Source of the DNA: Telmatactis stephensoni
Taxonomy: Eukaryota > Cnidaria > Anthozoa > Actiniaria > Isophelliidae
Length of the DNA stretch: 64,000 bases
Direction: 5' to 3'
NCBI GenBank assembly: GCA_029948255.1
Contig: JALIZF010001769.1
Location: 248,001 to 312,000, forward strand
The translations under genes were made by a program, and so were the position numbers. Positions within the stretch are counted from its first letter, which is position 1. Each line of letters opens with the position of its first letter. The notes beneath the pieces are model-generated. The model saw nothing but the letters and a program-made list of their open reading frames with translations, made no database searches and was not told where the DNA came from. Positions 9,689-63,863 of the stretch are shown in pieces.

Positions 9689-12600
9689 GTGAGTGCTTTA
9701 CACACTTAATAAATTAGATAAATATGGTTATAGGGCTTATGAATACCGGTCGTTCCGCCCGATAGTCGTTCCGCCCGAAGTCACTCCGCCCGAAGTTTAG
9801 GTCACTCCGCCCGATATCTAAGTCGATACGCCCGATGATAGTTTTCCATAGATACGTAATGTAAACAAAGCGAGTGCCTCGAGATTGTCGCTTGAATTAC
9901 GACTTTTTCTTGTCAATAAAATACCTCTATCCATGAATCTTATTGCTTTCAACTCAAGAACGACTAGTTGGACCTTATTTAATACTCAAACAACATCAAA
10001 CAGACGTAAAATGGAATGATTTGAGATGAGTTGTCTCTATCAAGCTAGCTTCTATTCCCTAAGCGGAATTATAATTACCGCGCGATCGACCGAGAAAACA
10101 AGAACTGAAAATTTTTAACTTCAAAAAGTCAATACTAAAAATTGCCAATTCACAATGATCTTCTTTTCACAAGTTGTTTTCTTGAAAAACAGACAACTGT
10201 TCTCTCATCACAAAGGCTCAATGTCGCATCTCACATGTGCAGTACATTCTATGCAAATGAGATGACAAGTAGAAACAAAACATTTGACTTTAGCATTGAA
10301 TTCGGCAGATATGAGATGTGACGTAACTAGGTCTAACCCCCGTCTTTTCCCGTAAAAACAGACATGTTAATTTATCTTGATCGACGATGATAACTTAATT
10401 TCTTTGAATTTGTTCTACAGACAGTAGTGACTCTGAAGATTTTGTGTGCCCCTTTTATAGGTCTGACTCGGATCAATTAGTATTCGTATTATAAAACGTC
10501 GTTGATTGGATCATACCAATACAAAAGAACTTGTAAAAACATTTATGTAACAAAAGCATTTCTATAACAATGCGCCAAATTTTCCAGCACAATACACAGT
10601 CTTAATATTACTATATCATACCACTACAATAGAAGTTGTGAAAAAACACCTTTGAAACAAAAGCACTACTTGACAATGCAGAAAATTTTCTCGAACAATT
10701 AACCACATTGGTCTCCCGCTAGGCGGAACTTAATTGCCACAGCAGCTCACTCATCAAACTTACCATTAAAAAGCTATAATATTTGTTTTTGCCTTACCTT
10801 TGCATTTTGAAGGTGTGTTTTAAATTGAAAAAGCTTTTGAATTGATATAACGGGCATAAACAAATAAATAGAAACATAACAGATATTTCCACTATGAGTG
10901 CAAAACACTTTCGGGCGGAACGACTTGACAACGCCAACAAGTTGAGTGTAAACAAATCTAAATTGTAATTTCACCACTTGTTTTGATCATGATTTTAACT
11001 CAAATGATAAATAAGAACATTATTTTAAAGTATCTTTCAAATAGGAACATTGATCCCAATCCTTAACAGATATTTCGAGTGTAATTAGAAGCGAAAAACT
11101 TTCGGGCGGAACGACTTGGTGACCGTGATTGACTGTAAACAAACCTATAATATTCGTATTGTAACCACATGTTTTGGTGATGATTTTGATTAGCTAGTCA
11201 AATAAAAACAGTATTTTGAAATGTCTTACAGATTGAAACATTCATTGATCCCTTCTATGAACTATAAATTGACCCTTATCCTTAACAGATATAAACGTTG
11301 ACCATTATCATTCGACAGGTGCTGATTGACAAGAATAAACTCAATATAAGACTCGATCGTTTCTGGTCATTTCTTTTTATTATATAAAGATCATATACAA
11401 CAATGTCACTTTCAACTACTCCATAGTAACACAGTATTTACAAATAAACTATCATCGGGCGTATCGACTTAGATATCGGGCGGAGTGACCTAAACTTCGG
11501 GCGGAGTGACTTCGGGCGGAACGACTATCGGGCGGAGCGACCGGTTACCGGGCTTATACAATATTGTAAAATTCACTGGGAGTCACAGATTTGTTTTCCT
11601 TTGTTTGACTGCAAAAACAAAAGAAGGTCTATAAAGGTCAGACTACACCACAAAAAGAATCATTGGATATAAGTCTAAAATGCTCACTCTCTTGCCAAAT
11701 GCACTTGATGAGCTCTAAAAATACGTGTTTTGAAGAATGCACCGTGTATGGACATAGAATACTGATAGATAATATTATAATACTCTATACAAAATTACTC
11801 GATTCTGATTGGACGAGAGGAGTACAATTATATCGTTAATTGTACTCTGTAGAGTACCTATTAAGTCGCTATGGCAACGATAGTGTATTATAAATAAAAA
11901 ATCGCACGATCTTGAGTACAATTCAGAATTAATAGTTACTCGTAATGTTTTGAAAACTCTCAAATAGGACTCGCCTAAAGGCTTGTCCTATTTTGAGAAC
12001 TTTCAAAACATTACTCGTACCTATTAATTCCGAATTGTACTCAAGATCGTGCGATTTCCTATACTAATAGCGAACTCACTATGAAGTGATGACAAACATG
12101 AAGAAAAAAGCATTACTATATGATCAAATTCCAGTTGTTGCCATGGATACAGTGGTCATCTAGACTTGATTTGGCATATACATTTATTTCAAAATAGCCA
12201 GGTGACGTACCTTATGGGAAAGGGGAGAGGGAGGAAAGAGGAATGGAAAGGAGGAGTGGGAAAGGGAAGTAGGGAGGGCCGAACCACCAAGTTTTGTCAA
12301 ATTCTTCATTCTCATACAAACAAAAATTTCTGATTGGTTAAGAGCTATGAAACATCAATCACATGTCAAACATGATTGAAACCAGAGATGATTTCAACTC
12401 AAAGAAGTTAGATAGTGTTTTAAATCTTTGATAGCAAAGATCATTTGAAGTTTACATGTCTTGACTGACCTATCACAATCACTATGCATTGTAAAGCATC
12501 ATGGTCAAAAAATGACATTTTGCTGACAAGAACTGCATTTTAATATCTCATTATCTCATTGCATGATCTTGCGATAATTGATGTGCTCCAGGTATTTTGT

Positions 12601-15600
12601 CATTTGAACTTTGTTTACGTCAGACCATCTAATTGGATTAATTTTGGCCATTAAGACAAGTTAGGGGTAGTCAAGCCCCCGGGGGGGACTCCGATCGTAA
12701 ATGGACGGGGATGCTCGTCGTACCTTTTAGGGACCAAAATCTGCAATCTGGTACCTTTTAGGGTGTCTCAGACTTAAGTGGACTACCAGAGACATAGTTG
12801 GTACCTTTTAGGGACTGTTTTGGGGTAAATAAACTACCTAAAATAAGCATGAAAGGGACGATTTCGATAATCTGAATCGAATCTTCAAAGCACATCGATA
12901 ACAAAGTGTTTCATTACTTTAATTCTTTATTATTGTTTTGAATTGGTACCTTTTAGGGGTACAAATCAATTGTTGCCATTCCCACTCAGGTACCTTTTAG
13001 GGGTCATTTTCAAAATTTCCAACGAGCATCCCCGTCCTCTTATATATAGGACCCCCCCCCGGGGTCAAGCCCAGGGTGTCCCTTTCTCTGCTGACCAGCA
13101 AGGTTTGCCATCGATGACTTGAGTTGTAATATATATGACTCGAATTGTGACACAAATTGAGTTGCAATGACTTGAGTTACATTGTTTCATGACTCAAAGA
13201 ACAAACCCATGACACGAAGAGCAATATAATACACATCAAGTACTAACTTTCAACTCGAGCACAAGGTCCTGACACCATGAAACATAATATGGAATTTTAT
13301 CCCAACCTATTATGCCATATCTTCTTGTCCTCCAAAATTTAACTTTTGGAGTTGTTTGTTATAATGCCCTTGAATTGACCTTATTTGATGTTTGCAAGAA
13401 ACTTAAAAAATTAATTAGATGGTATTTCTTAAAAAACTTGGGGCTAATCGTTGCAGGCACCTTTGCCTTCCCTAGCCTTCCCCTCCTGCTTCCCATTTCC
13501 CCTTCCCTTTTATAAAGCTGCTACACTTCCAAAAAGAATTGACATTAGGATGTTTTAATGTGACATCTTAAACCAAGTGATTATTGTAGCAGCACATTTT
13601 GAAACACGTAATATAAGAACCCTAATAAATCTTAATAAATCTTAATAAATCTTAATAAATCTTTTTACTTGAAAACTTCACTATCTTGAACAAGATTTAG
13701 CTTCTCCTGGGAGTTCAAGTTAGCTTTGGCTGGGTTCTGCTGTATAGGGTTAATTGTGCTTATCTGTAAAGTTTGTTTTTTGGTCAGAAAAAAATTCACC
13801 TTCCAGGAGTTCCCCAGAGTTTATTACGATTCAGCGCAAGTGAGCGAGATCAGTGGGAAAACTTATTAAAGCAAGCCTTAGATATACTGGAAAAATTCAC
13901 CAAAAACAAGTAAATTGTACCTACAAATTCTGATAACAGCTCGTAAGAAGAGTTTTGAAGAAAATCTCCATCATTTTTTAATATTCTTGCCCTCTGACCT
14001 CGCTTGGCCGGTGCTCAAATCATAAAGAATTCTGGGAAATGCCAGGAAGGTGAATAAAGCAAAACTGTTCCCTCCAAGTTCAAAATGTTTTGAAATAGTG
14101 TATACTGTATATCAATTGAATCAAATCTGACCCTTTTTTCCAAAACATAAATTATGTAGATATTATGGAACTGAAAAGAATGATGGAGAAACTTGGTCAG
14201 GCAAAGACCCATTTAGAACTGAAGAAAATGATTGCTGAAGTGGACACGTCAAATTCTGGTAATTTATATACAATCATTACTAACTTACAACCATGGACCA
14301 ACATCATCCCAGGGGGGAGGAAGGAACTCCACTGCAAATGGATTGGGTGTGCTCGTCGACGCGTATCTCTCAGGGGTAAAAATCAGCAATTTGGTATCTT
14401 TTAGGGTGTTAAAGTTGAGGTTTAGAGTTTTAGCATTCCCTTAGGGTACATCAAAAGAGCCCATCGCTTATTGTCTTGTTCTCAAATGGAAGAAATTTGC
14501 AACACAAAAACATGTCAACAGTTCAATTTTATGTTCATCATAATAAAGTTCATTAGCTTGTTATCGCTGGTATCTCTTAGGGGTTAAAACTCGTCCAGCC
14601 GCGCCCTTCTTAAAAGACTTCCGGTATCATATCTTTTAGGGGTATTTTTTTTTAATTTCTGACAAGCATACCCAATCTTTTTGCATTCTTGGTGCAATCA
14701 GTCATCTAATTAGACTGCAATTTGTAAAAAGAAAAGAAGAGAAAACTCACCAACCAATGTCCATCAGGAGACTCCTTGATGCCAGTGTGTAAACCAAATA
14801 ATTTACACAAAAAGAGGTCACAACATCATGTTGTCCTAGCAGAGCCAAGTCAAACATGGTCGTAACACTCTGTTATATGTCTTAGCTTAGTGGCTCAACA
14901 ATCACAATACTCACTCATTTCTCTGAATGGTAGGGTGAGATTGTATCCATTCTTTTTGTATTGGCAGAAATAAATTATCAGGGCATGGAAAAGGCTACAT
15001 GGTTATTGAAGCCATATAAACATTTTATGAATTTTACGGTGTAATTGTTTTTGCTAACAATATCTTGAGATTTAATAAATATTTTTTCATCATTTCTTAT
15101 GTCTACTAGGAACCATACACTACAATGAATTTCTCACAATGATGCTGGGCAAAAAGTCCTCAATACTGAAACTGTAAGTGTAACTGTTTATTTTACATGT
15201 ACATAGCACATTTATTTATCATTTCTCACTGCCTGCCTTACACCTCTGTGATCCAGATTTAATTCCTGCTTCAGGCAATATGATACCTGTGATGTGTTGT
15301 TCTCTTGTTTGCCATGAGGATTTCCTCTCTCTTTTTTTCCTACCTTAGCAAAACTCAACATTTGAGTTGAGTGTAGTGGTAGTGAGTCTCATCTGTCACT
15401 CAAAATAAAGCCCCTTCAGGAGAGTGTCAATTGAAGTACTTGTCCATTCATTCACTCAATCATTCTTTTGTTTGTTTGTTTTTTCTTGTTGTATCCTGTT
15501 ATCTCTCTTTTCTTGTCTGTTTTTATTGTACTTGTCCGTAATACTTTTTGTTTAATGACCTATTCTATTCTATTCTATTCTATTCTATTCTATTCTATTC

Positions 15601-16462
15601 TATTCTATTCTATTCTATTCTATTCTATTCTATTCTATTCTATTCTATTCTATTCTATTCTATTCTATTCTATTCTATTCTATTCTATTCTATTCTATTC
15701 TATTCTATTCTATTCTATTCTATTCTATTCTATTCTATTCTATTCTATTCTATTCTATTCTATTCTATTCTATTCTATTCTATTCTATTCTATTCTATTC
15801 TATTCTATTCTATTCTATTCTATTCTATTCTATTCTATTCTATTCTATTCTATTCTATTCTATTCTATTCTATTCTATTCTATTCTATTCTATTCTATTC
15901 TATTCTATTCTATTCTATTCTATTCTATTCTATTCTATTCTATTCTATTCTATTCTATTCTATATTTATTCTATTCTATTTTATCTGTTTCTTTCTATTC
16001 TATTCTATTCTATTCTATTCTATTCTATTCTATTCTATTCTATTCTATTCTATTCTATTCTATTCTATTCTATTCTATTCTATTCTATTCTATTCTATTC
16101 TATTCTATTCTATTCTATTCTATTCTATTCTATTCTATTCTGGTGTATTCTATTCTGTTCTGCTCTGTTATTTAGAATTAGAACTAGAGCAGAGCAGAAT
16201 AGAACAGAAGTTCTGTTCTGTTCTATTCTGCTCTGCTCTAGTTCTAATTCTAAATAATCTAATTAAAAAAATTAAGAAGCATCTCAACTAACAGACCACC
16301 CTTGATGATTCTGAACTTAAAAAAAGTGGTCTAATTGACGTTTTCTCCACATAACACCTTTATATATCTGTTTTTAGAATCCTAATGTTTGAAGAGAAGA
16401 AGAAAGAAAAGGAGCGACCAAAAGGAGTCGCCCCAAAGAGAAATCTTTCAAGTCTTCCTTGA
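9647..16462 (+). CDS. AIF1: Allograft inflammatory factor 1 (AIF1/Iba1), partial
   Basis: Four exons join in frame: 9647-9688, 14160-14258, 15110-15173 and 16378-16462. All have AG acceptors and GT donors, with phases that match. Together they encode two EF-hands, loops [12 protein letters not shown] and DTSNSGTIHYNE, both with the acidic first and last ligands of a calcium site. A KSSILK segment and a basic C-terminus ending SSLP follow, as in vertebrate AIF1, a small calcium-binding, actin-bundling protein of macrophage-like cells. The N-terminal exon(s), about 45-50 residues by comparison with the family, are not seen and probably lie left of the window. The gene faces C3 tail to tail. Confidence 0.93.
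9746..11544. mobile_element. 1.8-kb element with CGCCCGA-rich inverted ends
   Basis: Terminal inverted repeats of about 98 bp start CCGGTCGTTCCGCCCGATAG. Each end repeats the core TCCGCCCGA several times, and single internal copies of TTCGGGCGGAACGACTT lie at about 10911 and 11102. No transposase frame is visible, so it is probably non-autonomous. It sits in an AIF1 intron in the opposite sense to no other copy seen here. Confidence 0.82.
11775..12067. mobile_element. 290-bp foldback MITE, family C, copy 1
   Basis: The centre is a long inverted repeat around GGACTCGCCTAAAGGCTTGTCC, with arms containing CGCACGATCTTGAGTACAA and ACATTACTCGTA. A near-identical copy in reverse orientation lies at 31755-32046 in a C3 intron. 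No coding capacity is seen. Confidence 0.85.
12679..13065. mobile_element. GC-ended MITE, family B, copy 2, with 8-bp TSD
   Basis: A 387-bp element with ends CCGGGGGGGACTCC and its complement. It is flanked by the direct repeat TCAAGCCC (12671-12678 and 13066-13073). The motif GGTACCTTTTAGGG occurs repeatedly inside. It closely matches the element at 56370-56668. It lies in the 4.5-kb AIF1 intron. Confidence 0.9.
13795..14056. mobile_element. Foldback MITE, family A, copy 2
   Basis: Diverged relative of the element at 2167-2508, in opposite orientation. The left end is AATTCACCTTCCAGGAGTTC, the right end is its complement, and TGACCTCGCTTG is conserved internally. It ends about 100 bp before an AIF1 exon. 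Confidence 0.75.
14160..14258 (+). CDS. AIF1: AIF1 exon: EF-hand 1 to EF-hand 2
   Basis: Acceptor ATGTAG and donor GTAATT. It encodes [14 protein letters not shown], then [14 protein letters not shown] and the first half of the second loop (DTSNSG). This is the best conserved part of AIF1 proteins. Confidence 0.95.
14308..14690. mobile_element. GC-ended MITE, family B, copy 3 (decayed)
   Basis: It begins CAGGGGGGAGGAAGGAACTCC and contains GGTATCTTTTAGGG and TATCTCTTAGGGG motifs like copy 1. The right terminus is degraded (ends near CCCAATCTTTTTGCA). It starts only 50 bp after the donor of the preceding AIF1 exon. Confidence 0.75.
15110..15173 (+). CDS. AIF1: AIF1 exon: EF-hand 2 end
   Basis: Acceptor CTACTAG and donor GTAAGT. 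It encodes [17 protein letters not shown] and SILKL, completing the second calcium loop with its Glu-12 ligand. Confidence 0.95.
15561..16140 (+). repeat. (TATTC)n pentanucleotide array
   Basis: About 580 bp of TATTC units, perfect apart from a short interruption at 15961-15996. It lies in the last AIF1 intron, 390 bp after the donor. The long frames that cross it on the + strand are translations of the repeat and are not genes. Confidence 0.98.
16168..16257. repeat. Palindrome with 42-bp arms
   Basis: The left arm begins TTATTTAGAATTAGAACTAG and the right arm, at 16216-16257, is its exact complement, with a 6-bp spacer. The arms are built from TCTGCTCTG-like units related to the adjacent TATTC array, and the palindrome lies 120 bp before the last AIF1 exon. 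Confidence 0.92.
16378..16462 (+). CDS. AIF1: AIF1 last coding exon
   Basis: Acceptor TTTTTAG. It encodes [16 protein letters not shown], then a short basic tail ending NLSSLP and a TGA stop. Vertebrate AIF1 has the same type of ending. Confidence 0.95.
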
Positions 16463-16497
16463 GCTTTTTAATTAACCATTTCGTTCTAGAGAATTTT

Positions 16498-16503
16498 AAT
16501 AAA
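16498..16503 (+). promoter_or_regulatory. Polyadenylation signal of AIF1
   Basis: A canonical AATAAA lies 36 bp after the AIF1 stop codon, in an AT-rich 3' untranslated region. Confidence 0.7.
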
Positions 16504-18000
16504 CACATGCACTAATTAGTATAGGCTGTCTCCATTCGCGATATATGAAATGAATAGATGTGTGATTGGGAAAAAATAACAGATAGCAAAGGACTTTTGT
16601 GTGATCCGTGAATACACTCACATGCCGCCGTTTGTGTCGTCACGCAAGGCAGACTGGGGCTGAGTACGTAACGCGCGATGTGTGATTTGCTGTTTTATTA
16701 AATACATGAGCGTGATTCCCTCTTCCTACCCTGTAATAAAAATCGAGTACCACTATAACTGAGTCAAAGAGTCAAGGGAGAGTTGAAGTACCTAGGTGCA
16801 CACCCTTTGACTCAAGTGGGACTCGGCCATTGGTCCACTAATTGAACTATCGAATAAGCTGAAGTGGTTCCTGGGGGAACTCCTATATATTTTGGGCATA
16901 TATAGATGCTTGTGGTACCTTTTTGGGGTCAAAATCAGCAATCTGGTATATTTTTGTGTGTCTCAAATTTTATTGGACAACAAAAGAAGAAACTGATACC
17001 TTTTAGAGTTTTTTTTACTGGCATTCGGACCCCCTTACCGTGCTTCATTATTAACATTAAAAAGAGCTAACGCTCTAAGAACACTAGGGAACCAACAAGC
17101 TTGTTAGTGGACCTGATAAGTTATTAAAGAAACGCGTCCCAGGTTTATTCTTCTGGCTGAAGAAAAAGACGGAAGAGGGCGCTTCTGTTCGCACGTCGGT
17201 GACAGCTTGCAAATATTTAGGGCCTCCTTTTTCTACCGATTAAAAACTGATGTACCAAGATAAAATACTTGTTTAAAACAAATTTTTGAATTGTACAAAG
17301 ACTTTTTCTTGAATTTGTGTTTGGATTAAGCTTTTTCAAGCTGAATAGAAAGAAAATAACACACAGCAAATGAGCAAATGAAGGCTAAACCTCATTTTCG
17401 ATCCAAATTTTCGTTTTGGATTAACACTTTGATGAATTTTTCATCGGCCAAAACTATTTTCAAACAACTTAAACTTTCTGACAGAAATGATTTTAGTTTT
17501 GTACAACAGCTATTCTTCCACTCAGGAGTTTCTGTCGTTCACTGCTCGAACTTGAAAAAATCCCTTCTTAAAAACGTACGCGTGACGTCCGTGTTCACAA
17601 AATCATAAAACATATTGAAAATCAAAATGAATTTTGGAACTCAAATGAATAACGGCATTGACTGTGTCCAAGTATGCTGACTTGATATAGTTAAGCTACC
17701 ATCTCACTTTCAGCTGTTGTATATGCATGGATTTGAGCGCAATTTGTTTCGTGCTTGGGATCAAGTGTGCACAGTATTCGAGACAATAATTTTCAAAACC
17801 GTTGCATACGTGCAACATAAGTTCTTGGAAGGAGTACATTTTTGTTGTTTGAAAGAGAGCAATACACGATGTGAACAAGGAATCCAATTTAGTATGATAC
17901 ATCCATGTTGGGATGCCTGTGTGCGTACAAGAATTTTTTGTTGATAAGTCAGAAACAAAAGGAGTCCCAGAGCACAAAATCGTCGACATCGCTTCAATAT
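16504..18000. other. Intergenic interval between AIF1 and Gypsy remnant
   Basis: No gene was found here. Positions 16868-17030 hold a truncated family B MITE (CTGGGGGAACTCC end, GGTACCTTTTTGGGG and GATACCTTTTAGAG motifs). The remainder, including the short frames at 17378-17608 and 17696-18010, shows no recognisable protein. Confidence 0.6.
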
Positions 18001-18039
18001 TTACCAACACTGTAAATTTTAGAGAGTAATGCCAAGAAT

Positions 18040-19181
18040 GTCAATAGAGATCACTCAAATGGCAAAGTCCTGCAAAGCTTGTGTCCTACACAGATCTGCC
18101 AACCCTCATAGATTTGCGCCACTTAACCTCCTCTGCACCTAAGTATGAAGTTAGTATGCATTGATTATCTGAAGCTTGAGAAATCGACAGGGGGATACGA
18201 GATTATTAGTCTTCATTATTACCGACCATTTCACCAGATATATATATGTACAAGCCATTCCTACACTAAACCAAACTGCCATAACAACGGCCCGAGTCTT
18301 ATTTGACAAGTTCATCGTACATTATGGCTTTCCTGAAAGACTTCATAGTGACCAGGGGAGAAACTTGGAATCAGAGATCATCAAACAGCTTTGCAAACTG
18401 GCTAATGTGGTGAAATCAAGAACGACCCCCTATCACCCAAAGGGGAATGGAATGTGTGAACGATTCAACAGAATTCAAATTACATATGCTTGCGACCTTG
18501 AGTGAAGAAAAAAAGAAAAACTTGAAAGATTCTGTTGGAACGATAGTCCATGCGTATAAAGCAACTAAACATGATGCCACTGGCTATTCGCCTTTCTTTC
18601 TAATGTTTGGGAGACACCCAAGATTAGCAATAGATCTGTCTTCCTGGGGCTTAACCCCAATGGGCCGAAAGAAAGCACCTAGAGGTTCATTGACGATCTA
18701 CGAAAACGACTTAGACACGCTTACGATATAGCCAATCGAAACAGCAAGATTTCATTTCAGCGCAACAAGAATTTCTATGATCGAAAATCCATGCCAAATA
18801 AGATTGAGACAGGAGATAGAGTGTTGCTACGAAATTTGACGCCCAAAGGCAAACTTGACAATTTTTGGGAAGACAACGTTTACGTCGTAACAGAAAGACC
18901 AAACGACGATCGAGATTTCTGTGTTTGAGATCCAAAGGGAAGACGGAAAAGGTCGAAAAAGGGTAATTCACAGAAACCACCTTATGCCATGCCCATTTTC
19001 CTCCGACTCCTCTAATGATTCCCTTCAAAACAGCTCAAGTGTTCAACAGGAACAAGATCAAGAGTGTCAAAGTCTAGGACGACCTAGACGTCAACGTAGC
19101 CGAAACCAGCATGGATTAAGAATGATTGGGCTACCTCCTAGTTGGCAGGCTCATAACTTTCTTCACTCAACAAAAAAGGGG
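18040..19181 (+). pseudogene. Ty3/Gypsy integrase region, decayed
   Basis: Successive frames on one strand give parts of a retrotransposon integrase. A zinc-finger CKAC pair lies near 18075. The catalytic core follows, with TDHF-type and LHSDQG motifs and NGMCERFN (the DDE acidic residues). The C-terminal part contains [12 protein letters not shown] and ends with RNHLMPCPF. Frame changes near 18190, 18465 and 18730, plus early stops, show it is dead. A polypurine tract (19172-19181) marks the 3' end. No reverse transcriptase is seen upstream, so the copy is also 5' truncated. Confidence 0.88.
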
Positions 19182-20842
19182 TGGCACGGTATTTTAGGTT
19201 GAGTCCCGGAGGGATTCCTTCCGTGCCCTTTTAAGAGCGGGGCTCTGGGGGCGGAGAGAGAACAGTTTTGGAGTTGAAGTTGAAGATAGTAAACTGACGA
19301 AGTTGCGTGAAACGGTTCCTCGAACTTACAACAAGAAACTGCTGTGTTTCCATTACAACTACTGAAATAAATGAAGTGAAGTTTACATATATTTGAGAAA
19401 AATATTTATGCAAATTAGGTCAAAATATTCTAAAATAACTCTTTATGAGAACTACTTTTCCAAACGAAAAAGTCAAATTTGGAAACCTCTCTCCAAAAGA
19501 AACAAAAAACATGTAATTTATAAATATTGAACCGCTTTTTGTGTACCCCATTTTTAATTGAAGTCCAGCAAGTCACGTGACACTCCAACAAAGTCAACAT
19601 GAAAAAAATTCGGTTGATGGATATTAATTGAAAATTATCAAAATATGGAGATTTCCGCGTTGGATAAGTCGTGAGGATCATAAAACCTAAAATACATACA
19701 AATCGATCAAAACCCAAGCAGTGTAACTGAGGCTTAAGAGGAGTATACAATAGACCATTATTCATCAGTCGAAGTGTTTTAGTTGGATTACATGTCTACT
19801 CGATCGACGAAAGGTAATTCGTTCAGTTCAAGTTCAATTTCTTTTGAGCAGATGCTATTTTTATTGAACAAATTGGTCGTGGATAACATCTTTAATAGAA
19901 ACAGTGTGACATTATACCGTTTTCAAATCATCTTAGTGCAATGATAGTGCCGCACCAGGGTACACACGATTCAAAATAAAAGACAAATAGTAGGTTTGCA
20001 ATCCAACGTAAAGTTACTTGACAATGATTTATTTATTTATGTCTTTTTTGTGTACTGGTAAACTATCTACATTTTTGATATAAATTTAAAAGCATTTCTC
20101 AGTAGTAGCCTTAGGAAATTCTAGTGCTTTTCACAACAAAATCCGTGAGACCTGGTAACCACTGGGCGAGGTTTCTCAATCAATGTAGAATAGTGCAAAT
20201 CGTGTTTGATGGAAACCAAGTCAAATGTAATGTGTTCTTAGGGGTACTAAGCTTAATTTACAATTTTGACACAAGCACGAGCAATAAATTACACAATGTA
20301 TACGCAAACAGACCACATTCGTATTCTCAGTATTAGTTTGGAACTACAGGCATTAATAATTCTCCCTTCACTGTCACCCCCTTTCATTGTCACCCCCAAT
20401 TCATTGTTGGCTGGTTTGCCGTGGAGCACATGCAGGACATCCAGAGGTTAACTAACAATGTATTGGGGGATAGTTTGAACTATTTTTGTCCAAGGCTAGT
20501 GCTTGCAATAGAGGTTCATAAGGGTGAATCGTTTCTAATGTAAGTATATTTTAATGATACTGCCCCGCATGAGCCTCTAATGTAAGCTAGTTCCAGTCCA
20601 ATACCGAGGATACACGTATGGTCTATTCAGGGTAATTCATTGCCCGTCAATATTATTAGACTTTCCTTATTTTTTCATTTAACTGAGTTTCCATATAGTA
20701 AAGCTGTGATTATGTTTATGTCTCTGGTGAAAACGATAATTTCTATACTCTTTTTTACTACTCTCAAGCCTGTGAACAGCGTGAAAAATAAAGTATGGTT
20801 GAAAATATCTTCAACTTTAGTCTGTATCCAGCATATGATAGT
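19182..20842. other. Probable Gypsy 3' LTR and C3 3' flank
   Basis: Immediately after the polypurine tract the sequence begins TGGCACGGTATTTTAGG, a fitting LTR start, and contains AATAAA near 19366. The LTR end was not located because no partner LTR is in the window. From roughly 19400 to 20842 no gene was found. Confidence 0.45.
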
Positions 20843-62461
<41,619 letters not shown>

Positions 62462-63770
62462 CTTTCTTGAGCAACCTTCCTTCAGTAAGGCAAGCCACCA
62501 TTCATACTTGTGATTTTAAGGAGTTTAAGGGATTTTAACATCACTCTTTTTGAGTTGATTGGATGATAGCCAGGTATCGGAAGTGACGAAAGTGCAGTCG
62601 ATGATTGATGACAGTCTTCTTCCTGTTTCTCTGAAAGCAGTCTTTCTGGGAATCTTGGGTAGAAAGTTCAAGAGAGATTGGTTTGCACCACGCATTTAAA
62701 ACACGAAGCCTGTTCTGGCACATCTTAACAAAGCCAATAGGACCGCTGCATCGCTGAACGATCCTCCGGCCGTCTCATAATTACTCCATATTTTCGGGAT
62801 TAAGCAGAAAGTAATCACATCGAATCAGCTTCCGTTTACGTGCATTTTTACATGTATTAGTGCGGTGTTCTATTTTTTAAGGAAACCTGTCCTGTAATAA
62901 AAGTGAGCGGAAAAGAGAGGGACTTACATGGTTTTTTAAAAGACTTCTCTATAAAAGGGGACATCAAGAGTGGAAAACAGTGTTAGTAGTGTTGCTCAAT
63001 TCAGTTTGTCCACCTTACAGCGACGTTCTGAGATAGTTCTCTGCAGCCTCGACTCATGTCTAGGCTAGGCTGACATAGAACTGATAAAACAAAGGACTGC
63101 AAAAGGACTGCAAAAAATCAGATCTTCTAAATTCCATGCATTTTGTCAGGGATTTAATTGATACTGAATAGTAATAAGGTCGTTTGCGTGGGTGTTAGCG
63201 AAGGCGGAGACAAGAGTGATCAGTTGTGAATCTTGAGTGATTCCCTACGGTATGGGTTTAACTGTGAAAACCAAGTTTGGGTTACCTGTGTACACTTTGA
63301 GCGTGTATCAGCACCGGAAATCACTAGTTCCTTTTAACAGGGAAGTTCCTTATAACGGATCTCATTAGTATACAGGGCTGGGTTATCAAGTAAACAGGAA
63401 CAAAATAGCAGAATACAGAAATTCTATGAAAACCTGTATGCAGGAAAGAAACCGTTCGGCTGCAGCGCTTGGATAGATGATGATGTCTCGTGCTTGACCT
63501 CTGGTATCAGCGATGAGCATCTTACTAATGCCTCTAGTTTATGCCTAAGCCTAGATTGTTGTTATAAGGACTGATTTGGTAAAGAAATGTATTTAAAATA
63601 TATGCACAGAATCAGCTAATAAACGAGAAGAAAAATAACAATAAAAGCAAGAAAAACAACGATAGATACGTGAGGGAAGCTTCTTTACTGGTTTTAAAAT
63701 TATTCTAAACGCCTCAAAAAAAACTCATGATCGATATTTCAATGCTTATATAGGCTTGTGAGGCTCTGGG
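62462..63770. other. Upstream flank of C3
   Basis: No exon of another gene was recognised. Bases just above 62461 are the C3 5' untranslated leader; its start and promoter could not be located by eye. Confidence 0.45.
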
Positions 63771-63863
63771 AAAGGAGGGGGCTTCATACATTTCAGTTGC
63801 GGGCACCTTTTTGTACGGTCAGACGCATGCAGGAAATAACGGTACCAGTTTGGGACATTGTAT

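Noticed and set aside
15468..16291. Long frames over the TATTC array
   Set aside because: They only translate the repeat (YSILF units); no other coding evidence.
17696..18010. 104-codon minus-strand frame before the Gypsy remnant
   Set aside because: No recognisable domain, and an overlapping frame of similar length on the other strand; probably chance.
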